A stretch of 64,000 nt of DNA from Lewinella sp041392765 (GTDB taxonomy: Bacteria > Bacteroidota > Bacteroidia > Chitinophagales > Saprospiraceae). The stretch covers positions 90,854 through 154,853 of the forward strand of contig JAWKLL010000008.1 in assembly GCA_041392765.1 (NCBI GenBank), written 5' to 3'. This document shows, one piece after another, positions 56,746 through 64,000 of this stretch; positions within the stretch are counted from its first letter, which is position 1, and each line of letters starts with the position of its first letter. The position numbers and the translations under genes are program-made. The notes under the pieces are model-generated. The model did no database searches and was not told the origin of the DNA. It worked only from the letters and a program-made list of their open reading frames with translations.

Positions 56746-59700
56746 TTACCACCCCGGAATCAAGTTCAACCCAAAAACGGCTCTCGTATTTTTGACTAAT
56801 GGAAAGGCGTAGTACGGCTCCAAAATAAGTGCGCCGAACAGGTTGATACGCATGGAAACCCCTGTGGAAAAAACAGGCCGAGCTTCGGGCCACGCTATGA
56901 AGGGGTCGCCGGTGGCGGGGTTGATGAGGGGTTCGCCAAACTGGTCGAGGGTGTAGATGGGGCCGCTGAGCTGCTCGTTGCGAGTCCAAGCAATGCCCCC
57001 ATCGAGGAAGAGGTTGAGGTCGGCAAAAAGGGTGCGCGACTTGATGAGTGCCAATTGTTCAGGCCCTAAGAAGGGCAAACGGAACTCTAAGCCAGACACG
57101 AGAATTTTAGACCCCGTCAGTTCTTCAAAATCCCTGCCTGAGGCGAGGAATAACTCCTGGCCGTCGTTGGTGTTGAGGCCGCGCACATACCAAGGGTAGC
57201 CCAGGAATTGGGGAAAAAGGTCTTCGCTATTGCCGCCATACCGACCAAAGTGGGTGACGCGGAAAGCCAGCGTCACAGGGCGCATGAACTGGTACTTCCT
57301 GTAATCGGCGGTGATGGACGTGAAGTTGAAGGCATCGAAATACTGCCCTACGGCCAATCGGTATCGTTGCCCGGAGAGGGGCGAGGTCATGCCGAAGTTT
57401 GAATTGTCGCCTACCCATGCGGCTTCCAATTGGCCTATATTGAACCCGGGCAGTGATTCCAACTTGAGTCGGTCTTGCCCCACCAAGATAAACGTGAAAG
57501 GCTGGTAGTAGTAATCTCTTCGGTCGAGCCTGCCAGCGTAAAGGGAGTAGGACGCATTGAGTTCCACGCGCATGGTAGTAGAGATGGGGAGTTGGCCAAA
57601 TACACCCAACTGCTCCTGAAAGTAGCGGGTTTCGTAGAGCGACTGCCTGTCCACGAGGAACTGGCCGTCGAGGGTGTCCAACTGCTCAAACTCCAGCCCA
57701 TTGAAACTGCGGAATGGTTGGTGAGAAAGGGATACGCCCCAGTTGATGCGATTTTTGCGGTTGATGTAAGCAACCACGCCACCTACGTCTATCAATTCGC
57801 CGTTCATGGCTAAGCTGGTAAAAAACTGGCCGTTGCCGAGTATATCGCTGAAGAGCAGGTCGATACCGCCTGCTACGCCTGTGGTGCTACCAAAAGCTTG
57901 GTTGGTGCCGATGCCTATACCACCGCCGCCGCCGACGTAATCCAATTTGAATTGGGGTTTGAAAGGTTTGTCGGTAGTGGGCACCGTTAACGCTTGCCCA
58001 CCAGAGTTTTCAGCCAGTAGGGTGTCCACGATACGGGGTGCACGTGCATTGACGCGCGGCAGTATGGCTGCCGACATATCGACGGCATCGGGTGCTACGG
58101 GCAGCGCGAGTAGATCGGCAGCTTCGGCCTGATAAATGCGGTATCCCTGGCTGCTAAAATAAGTATAGACGAAGCGGTTGCGTTTTCTGTCCACGCTGAA
58201 AGCGGGGGAGAAGTGGGTGATGCCGCTGACACCTGTGAGCAGGTCGGTGAGTTGGTACAATTGCCGGTCGGATTTATCGAATCGGTACAAGTTTCTGTAC
58301 CCGTCGCGGTTGGAAGCGAAGATGATATGCCCGTTGGTATCTTCTTCGGGGTTGAGGTTGTCGGCGCCGGAGAAAAAGTCGTACTGTGTGACAATGCCCG
58401 ATGCGATATCCATTTCGGCGATATTGAAAGTCAACTTGCCGCCTGGGCGGTTGTCCTGTTGCATACTCAGGGCATCGGTGGCAAAGTAGAGGCGATTACC
58501 ATCCTCCGACCAAGATGCGTGGAGTTCAGAATAGACATCGTTGGTAAGTTGCTGTACTTTCTGGGTGCGCAAATCATAAGCGTAGAGGTCGGTTTGTCCG
58601 TTGACAAGGCCGCTGACGACCACGGTGCGCCCGTCGGGTGACCAAGCGGGGTTGCTGAAGGCAGGCACGCCCGGAATGGGGGTGGACAAGGTGGTTTTGC
58701 CGGTTTCTGCTTCGCTGATAATCAATACATTATTGCCTTTGGCTACGCCCACGTAAACGAACTGGCGGCTATTGGGCGACCAGCTTCCGGAGGATTCTAT
58801 ATAGTTGAAATCGTCGATATGGCCACCGCGCGTGCTGCTGGCTACCTTGCGGATGATTTTACCCGTGCGGGCATCGGCGAGGAAGAGGTCGATACCAAAG
58901 ACATTTTTCTCGGAGAGGAAGATAACGTACTGCCCGTTGGGGCTGATTTCGGGTGCTACATTCAGCCGGCCTGCGTTGTCCTTGCTGATAATAGCCTTGC
59001 CGACCAAGGTTTCTGTTCGTGCACCAATCTGCTCTTTGTAATGGTTTTTAATAGCAGATACCCATAATTTGGAGAGGTCTTCGGAGGTCATGCCAATGAC
59101 CCTACGACAAGCTATATCAAAGCCAAATTGGGCGGTTTGCTCGAAGAAAGGAGCGATGATGTCGTCGCCTTTCAAGCCTGTGACAAAGACCCAAAATAGT
59201 TGCCCGTAGCGGTAGGGGAAGTAGCGGGGGTTGTTGAGTTCCCTAAGCGAGGGGAAGTCGTCATGTAGTACGGCATCGCGTATCCACATGGCGGTATGGG
59301 CGTCCACAGAGCCGATGGATAGGTATTCTGCCAGCCCTTCCACCATCCAGAGCGGTAGATTGCCGAGGTTGCGGATGTTGGTGGAATCGCCGTTGATAAT
59401 CATATTGTATTGGAAAGCGTGTACCATTTCGTGGCCGAGGACGTGATGCGTTTGTTGGTTGCTCATGGCCAATGGCATGATGACGCGATTTTTGAACGCC
59501 TCCGTCACGCCCCCCGTGCCTACGCCTATACTACCGCCGATGGTGTTGGTTTGTTGGAAGTCGGCATGGTCGGCGTACAGGATGAGGGGGTTTCGGTCGT
59601 GGATGGTATCTTGGAGTACATGCTGGTGTTGGGCGTACCACTCTTCGGCTTGCACCACGAAGGAATGGATGCAAGCATCGTTGTCCAAATAATGATAGAC

Positions 59701-59835
59701 ATCGAAGTGAGGAGATTCCAGTACTTTGAAGTCGAAAGTTTCGTAGTTGGGCTTATTGCGGCCAAAATACTGTGCCTGTGCCAAAGGCAGCATGACCGAA
59801 AGGGTAAGCCCCAATAAAAGGATGCGCAGGTTCAT
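56746..59835 (-). CDS. gluzincin-type peptidase + PD40/TolB propeller + outer-membrane barrel fusion
   Basis: 1029 residues, clean frame. Signal MNLRILLLGLTLSVMLPLAQ (ATG 59835). First domain: peptidase MA-like with HExxH in VLGHEMVHAFQYNM and the downstream Glu in PLWMVEGLAEYLSIG. Then PD40/TolB-type propeller repeats (VAPEISPNGQYVIFLSEKN, NPAWSPDGRTVVVSG, ELHASWSEDGNRLYFATD, HIIFASNRDGYRNLYR). The C-terminal third is an Omp85/surface-antigen-like barrel (FKLDYVGGGGGIGIGTNQ, TISADYRKY-like strands, VSMRINLFGALILEPYYAFP). Probably an outer-membrane protein with a periplasmic or surface protease module. Substrate unknown. Confidence 0.85.
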   Translation of the reverse strand: MNLRILLLGLTLSVMLPLAQAQYFGRNKPNYETFDFKVLESPHFDVYHYLDNDACIHSFVVQAEEWYAQHQHVLQDTIHDRNPLILYADHADFQQTNTIGGSIGVGTGGVTEAFKNRVIMPLAMSNQQTHHVLGHEMVHAFQYNMIINGDSTNIRNLGNLPLWMVEGLAEYLSIGSVDAHTAMWIRDAVLHDDFPSLRELNNPRYFPYRYGQLFWVFVTGLKGDDIIAPFFEQTAQFGFDIACRRVIGMTSEDLSKLWVSAIKNHYKEQIGARTETLVGKAIISKDNAGRLNVAPEISPNGQYVIFLSEKNVFGIDLFLADARTGKIIRKVASSTRGGHIDDFNYIESSGSWSPNSRQFVYVGVAKGNNVLIISEAETGKTTLSTPIPGVPAFSNPAWSPDGRTVVVSGLVNGQTDLYAYDLRTQKVQQLTNDVYSELHASWSEDGNRLYFATDALSMQQDNRPGGKLTFNIAEMDIASGIVTQYDFFSGADNLNPEEDTNGHIIFASNRDGYRNLYRFDKSDRQLYQLTDLLTGVSGITHFSPAFSVDRKRNRFVYTYFSSQGYRIYQAEAADLLALPVAPDAVDMSAAILPRVNARAPRIVDTLLAENSGGQALTVPTTDKPFKPQFKLDYVGGGGGIGIGTNQAFGSTTGVAGGIDLLFSDILGNGQFFTSLAMNGELIDVGGVVAYINRKNRINWGVSLSHQPFRSFNGLEFEQLDTLDGQFLVDRQSLYETRYFQEQLGVFGQLPISTTMRVELNASYSLYAGRLDRRDYYYQPFTFILVGQDRLKLESLPGFNIGQLEAAWVGDNSNFGMTSPLSGQRYRLAVGQYFDAFNFTSITADYRKYQFMRPVTLAFRVTHFGRYGGNSEDLFPQFLGYPWYVRGLNTNDGQELFLASGRDFEELTGSKILVSGLEFRLPFLGPEQLALIKSRTLFADLNLFLDGGIAWTRNEQLSGPIYTLDQFGEPLINPATGDPFIAWPEARPVFSTGVSMRINLFGALILEPYYAFPLVKNTRAVFGLNLIPGW

Positions 59836-60049
59836 ATCAGTATGTATTAAGGTATTGAAAATGAGGAGCATTTGACCACCGTGTTAGTGTAAGCTCCTAA
59901 CTTTATTAACAAAAGACGCGAGCAAAGGATGAAAAAGTGGGGCAGCGTGGCGTTAAATAAAACTTAAAGTGGGGGTAGATGCAGCGTAGGAACTGGTAGC
60001 CAGCCCATTCGTATTACTTTTTCCCAAAGAATACTATCTTTACGCATTA

Positions 60050-60206
60050 GAGTTGTTCTACTGGGACAAGTTTTGCTGCAAGCGAAAAATTTTATCCTGA
60101 GCTGCGTTAGATTTTTCGCCGAATTGCACACATTCGGCTGCAAAATCCGCCTTGCCCAGAACAAAATTTAGCGCTTTCGCTAAAACAGCCCCCAGTAGAA
60201 CAACGC
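60050..60206. mobile_element. GAGTTGTTCTACTGGG element (MITE-like)
   Basis: 157 bp with 16-bp inverted ends GAGTTGTTCTACTGGG / CCCAGTAGAACAACGC (one mismatch) and inner hairpins (TTTAGCGCTTTCGCTAAA). A -7-like TATCTTTA lies at 60036..60043, so the element sits between a possible promoter and the first gene of the 60-64 kb cassette. Confidence 0.6.
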
Positions 60207-60245
60207 TATTAAAACCCAGCGTTTAAACCAAACGACCCATCATTC

Positions 60246-61329
60246 ATGCAGGCACTTCAGGTGGTAGGGCAATTGATAGTAGAGGGCAAGCCAGTGGAAG
60301 CACTGGAGGCACTGCTGCAATGGGTGCGCCTGAATATGCCAAATGTGCGGTCGGATGTAGAGTTGCAGTTGGCGCGGGTGAATATGGCATTGCAAAGTTT
60401 TAATGCGGGTTTAGTGACGGTGGCAGAATACCAGACCCAATTGCAGCAGATCAATAAGGGTATTTTATATCTGCTGGACGAGTGTAAGAAAACGCTGCCG
60501 CTACGGCCATCATTAGTAAGCGCCTGCCTTGCACGATTACCACGCCTACACCTGTGATCGGGTAGAGCATAGTGACTCCTTCCGGCAATATTTCCAGCAA
60601 CAGCAGGAAGCTGTGCAGTTTTATTTTCTGTACGGTGGCGACCTTCAGTCGCATGAGGGGTTGTTTAGGCGTATTGCCTACGACTTAGAAGGCCGTTTGC
60701 AAGACTACCTGAACCCCGCGTTGCAGACACACATTGCGGCCATTCAAATGGAAATGACGTTTGAGTTTAGCCGTCAGTTGGAGCATTACCAACAAAATAT
60801 ACTCCGCAGCTTTTTTCTATGATGGGGCTTTCGCCCAACGAACACGAACCTCTGCTGCAAAAGACTTGCCGTATGTGCTGGAACGCAGTCCGCGTATGCA
60901 GCAATTGCGCCCTACAGACTACGTGTGTCTATTTGCACATCAGCCAATACGATTGGGACAAGCACTCACGCCACAAGCGGCACACTGGTTTATTCACCAT
61001 TTTTGCCACCAAGGCAAGGTTACTACGCCTGCCAGCATACTTGTCTTTTCGGTATTGAATACGACGACATGGACACCCCTGCCAAGCAGGAAGTAGTAGC
61101 CGCTATGCAGCAAGCCGACCTCCTTACGCCCTTGCCGGAATTAGGGATGGTGTATCAACGCGACATCGGGCAGTGGATGGAACGCTACAAACAAATATCG
61201 CCCAACTCACGCACCCGCAAGGAGCTGCTTCAGCAGGCTTTCGGCCACGCCGATGAGCATTATATGGAGGATGTGGAGTTGGAACTCAAAAAAATCATTG
61301 ACCAGTACAATAACAACCTATTGTTATGA
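60246..61329 (+). CDS. EAD11-like domain plus inactive STAND (iSTAND) protein (frameshifted)
   Basis: Repaired length about 360 residues. The N-terminal 80 residues form a compact helical domain (VVGQLIVEGKPVEALEALLQ, VELQLARVNMALQSFNAGL, EYQTQLQQINKGILYLLDEC) of the effector-associated-domain type (EAD11-like) that recruits partners by homotypic contact. After a short linker come iSTAND features: YTCDRVEHSDSFRQYF, FYFLYGGDLQSHEGLFRRIA, YDLEGRLQDYL, LFGIEYDDMDT, RDIGQWMERYKQ, ADEHYMEDVELELKKII. No Walker motifs, as expected for iSTAND. Breaks near 60520, 60820, 60880, 60950 and 61020 appear to be base errors. Its TGA overlaps the MoxR start (ATGA). EAD/iSTAND names follow the conflict-system work of Aravind and colleagues. 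Confidence 0.75.
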
Positions 61330-62281
61330 GCATACAGATACATGCCTCTGCGGCCGTGACACCGTCGGCAGACAAATACATAATGAGCGACGACTTGCGC
61401 AATGCGGTGGAAGTGGCTATTGCCCTCCAACAACCACTCTTGCTGACGGGAGAACCAGCAAGACGGGGCAAAACGCGCCTCGCTTTCAAGGTAGCAGCAG
61501 ACTTGGCGCAACAAAAAGGAGCGTTCGTTTTTCACGACAAACCCCTTATTTTCAACACCAAAACCACCTCTGCTGCCCGCGATTTGTTTTATACCTATGA
61601 TGCGTTGGCGCACTTTCAGGCGGCTAATATTCAGCGGTCGAATGCCCATGGCTGCGGCTACCGCTGATTTTATCGAACTACAGGCACTTGGCAAGGCGAT
61701 TGCCGCTACCCATCCGAGTGGCATTGATGCATCTCGGCTGCCAACTGACTTGGGTAAAGAACCCCACAGCAGCGTTGTGCTCATTGATGAAATCGATAAA
61801 GCTCCGAGGGACTTTCCCAATGACATCCTTTCGGAAATTGAACAATACGAGTTCCAGATCAAGGAATTGGACAACTACACCATCCGCAAAAGGGGATACC
61901 CAGCGCGTGGTGGTCATTATGACGAGCAATTCGGAGAAAAACCTGCCGGATGCTTTTTTGCGGCGATGTGTTTTTTACCATATCCCTTTTCCTGACAAAG
62001 ACCAACTGCTGGCTATTGCCAAATCGCAACTCGGCGACGCTACCCGATATACGGATGAGCTGTTGCTCCAGTTGATCGATAAGTTCAGGGATATACGCCA
62101 ACAGGCCGTGCGAAAACCACCCGCCACGGCGGAATTGGTGGCTTGGCTTCGCATCTTGGAAATGAGAGACATTATGCACCGCAAAGCGGATGAACAACAA
62201 TCGTACCTACGCGACCACCTATCGGTGCTGGTGAAAACCAGAGAAGATATGGAGGCGGTGAGGGGCGTTTTTGGTATTTAA
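61326..62281 (+). CDS. MoxR-type AAA+ ATPase (frameshifted)
   Basis: About 318 residues. AAA+ core of the MoxR group: YIMSDDLRNAVEVAIALQQP, P-loop GEPARRGKTRLA, FNTKTTSAARDLFYTYDALA, Walker B VVLIDEIDKAPRDFPNDIL, sensor 1 VVVIMTSNSEKNLPDAFLRR, then PPATAELVAWLRILEMRD in the C-terminal helical part. Breaks near 61640 and 61900. The P-loop is one residue longer than the usual GxxxxGK[ST] (GEPGTGKT expected), from a read error or a real variant. MoxR proteins work with vWA partners as chaperone-like remodellers. Translationally coupled to the iSTAND gene. Confidence 0.85.
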
Positions 62282-62293
62282 TCAATCTCTAAA

Positions 62294-64000
62294 TTGGCCA
62301 CTAATCAGCACATAGATACTTTTCCGTTGGAACTGCTGTTCTTGCGGATGGAACTGGCGGGATTCGTTCTCAGCCCGGCAGATCGCTTGCGTGCTTTGCA
62401 GTTGTTGGAGGCTCCGGCAAACCTGTTTAGACGACCCCTACCGTCTTCGGGGGTTGTTGGCGCCTGTATTGACACGCAGTGAAGCGGAGCAGCAAAAATT
62501 CTATGAGTTGTTCGACCAGTACTACCACGATGTTTCGGCACCCGTGGATTGGGGTTCGCTCGGGAACGTTCCATTTTGTCCAATAAGTGGTGGTGGCTGG
62601 CATTGGCTTTATTGATCCCCATACTCGGGACGGCATGGTACCAATTGACCCAACGAAACTACCCGGACAATGCTGTAAAACTCATCATAGATACTCTCCT
62701 ACGGCAGTCCAGGATACCGTTCGGTGGAAGGAATTGAGTCGTTTAGCGGATCAATACGCCGATTTGAAGTGGCGATGGCTCTATGTGAACCCCGCCAACC
62801 CAACAGATACACTTGGCAGTAATACACCCAATACAAGTGCGTTCGTAGTGCCCCCCATCGATAGTGGCACGTACTTGCGGGAAATACAGTTACAAGTTTT
62901 TATTCCGACATTAGACAGCACCTTTTCTACGGATGCTCCTTTTGCGGTTTTTTGTAGCCGTCCGCCGGCTGTCAATGGTATCAGTGGCCCCCAAGAAGTA
63001 GAAATAGGGCAAAGAAAAACTTTCCAAATACGGGCTGATGAGCGAGATTATCAAGTAATAAAGATAGGGAGTAAATCGCAAGTAATAGGCCGGGCGGCCA
63101 ACTGGATGTACGAATGGGATTTTGGCGATGGCACGGTTGAACAAGGAGCTGGCACCATGCCGCATACCTATGAAAAAAATGGAAATTATCAAGTCAAGCT
63201 CACGGTAACAGATACCAGCACGGCTGCCTTCTGTGCCACTACGGTCTATTGGGATGTGCAGGTAGGGCAGGAAAGCGTATTTCTCCCCACGTTGGTTTTA
63301 CAAAAGGAAAAACTCAAGCGGATAGCGATATGGGGCTGGGCTTATTACTTGCTGTTGGCCTTGTTGGGAATCGGTATCATTTTCCACTGGGTGCGGTGGT
63401 TGATGAATAGGAAAAAGGCGGCAACACCACCAGTGGAGGAGTCATCGCCCCCCCTCTACGCTAGGTTTGCCAGCGGCGATAAAGCCCCTTATTTCATTCC
63501 CTTGCGTCAGCAAAATGGCCTGATAACCGCCTCGCGTGCTCGCCAGCGTTTGGCGGATGCCCTTCGGCTGCGGCAAGAGGGAATTCGGCGGGAAGTGGAC
63601 GTGGCATCCTCGCTCAAAAACACTATTGAAAAGGGCGGTTTTCCAACGGTACAATACAAGCACCTTACCCAACCAACCGAATACCTTTGCTTGATTGACC
63701 AACAGTGTAGGAACGACCATCAAGCAAGGCTCTTCCGTTTTCTTACGCAAAGTTGGCACGCACAAGATGTGCATATCGAAGTGTTTTACTACAGCCGGCA
63801 CCTGACCCATTGTTGGAATGCTTCTTTCCCCAAAGGAATGGGCTTGGAGCAACTGAAACGCCAATACAGCGACCACCGCCTCATCGTCATGGGGGATGCC
63901 TACGACCTCATCGATCCACATGCGTTAGGATTGCCCAATCTGCGGCCTAGCCCTGCGAATGTACTCCGCCAGTGGAGGCAGCGCCTGTTGTTTTCCCCTG
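62294..64000 (+). CDS. membrane protein with N-terminal helical region, PKD domain and degenerate vWA-like domain (3' partial)
   Basis: Third gene of the cassette, 12 bases after the MoxR stop; cut by the window end. TTG start at 62294 proposed. Order: helical segment FPLELLFLRMELAGFVLSPA with LLAPVLTRSEAEQQKFYELF (residues 1-80), TM1 KWWWLALALLIPILGTAW, an exported region of about 200 residues with a PKD domain (WMYEWDFGDGTVEQGAG, NGNYQVKLTVTD), TM2 IWGWAYYLLLALLGIGIIF, then a cytoplasmic part with a vWA-like fold: EYLCLIDQQCRNDHQARLF, DVHIEVFYYSRHL, HRLIVMGDAYDLIDP. The MIDAS DxSxS is not intact. Breaks near 62430, 62550 and 62695. In related cassettes the vWA partner often carries a SUMF1 or peptidase domain, which would be beyond the edge. 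Confidence 0.7.

Noticed and set aside
1..64000. tRNA, rRNA, tmRNA or riboswitch genes
   Set aside because: I scanned the intergenic gaps by eye and saw no convincing candidates; a dedicated RNA search could still find one.

Overview
The window comes from a member of the Bacteroidota, most likely a Saprospiraceae-type organism (Lewinella/Haliscomenobacter-like). Supporting signs are type IX secretion sorting tails (at 4.0, 12.9, 31.4 and 53.9 kb, including one gliding-motility type B tail), Bacteroidota promoter boxes (TTTG ... TAnnTTTG), a FecI-like sigma factor, a TonB-receptor-like barrel, DUF5723-like and Pycsar-effector-like proteins, and moderate GC. The genus is an inference.

Read quality matters for every entry. 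Many housekeeping genes (odhB, hppA, hisA, queD, the E1 gene) carry single-base indels, often in homopolymers, while neighbours such as glyS, gatA, the M20 hydrolase and the 1029-residue peptidase/barrel gene are clean. I treat most frameshifts as sequencing or assembly errors. Coordinates of broken genes span the reconstructed reading frame.

Layout. 0-5 kb: the end of an enoyl-CoA hydratase gene, then a tandem array of four related lipoprotein genes downstream of a short T9SS substrate. 5-9 kb: 2-oxoacid dehydrogenase E1 (alpha-beta fusion) and E2 (odhB), convergent around a small repeat element. 9-13 kb: divergent PfkB-type kinase and BtpA-family genes, the latter overlapping a gliding-motility C-terminal-domain protein. 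13-19 kb: hppA, glyS, gatA. 19-22 kb: hisA-hisF and hisIE, split by an opposite-strand membrane-protein gene. 22-28 kb: TPR protein, queD, pgeF, a YjjG-like HAD phosphatase, pth. 28-36 kb: haem-binding protein, BioD-like/DRTGG ATPase, ECF sigma factor, minimal T9SS protein, SanA-like protein, a DUF3142-like gene broken by an insertion, DUF3089 lipoprotein, orphan sensor kinase. 36-45 kb: TonB-receptor-like barrel, M20 amidohydrolase, SdiA-regulated-like protein, SCP2 protein and a wax-ester synthase/DGAT with a C-terminal SCP2 domain. 45-60 kb: secreted proteins, a phosphotransferase beside a Pycsar-effector-like protein with a degenerate HD region, DUF5723-like protein, LVIVD/T9SS protein, and a peptidase/PD40/beta-barrel fusion. 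60-64 kb: a three-gene cassette (EAD-iSTAND protein, MoxR AAA ATPase, membrane-spanning PKD plus vWA-like protein cut by the window edge) that looks like an NTP-dependent conflict system.

The intergenic spaces hold at least five families of small non-coding elements. One (four copies, about 160 bp, ends GGTTCTTTGAC, near-matching 8-bp flanks) keeps its central hairpins while their stem sequences change completely between copies. No tRNA, rRNA, CRISPR array or complete transposase gene was recognised.
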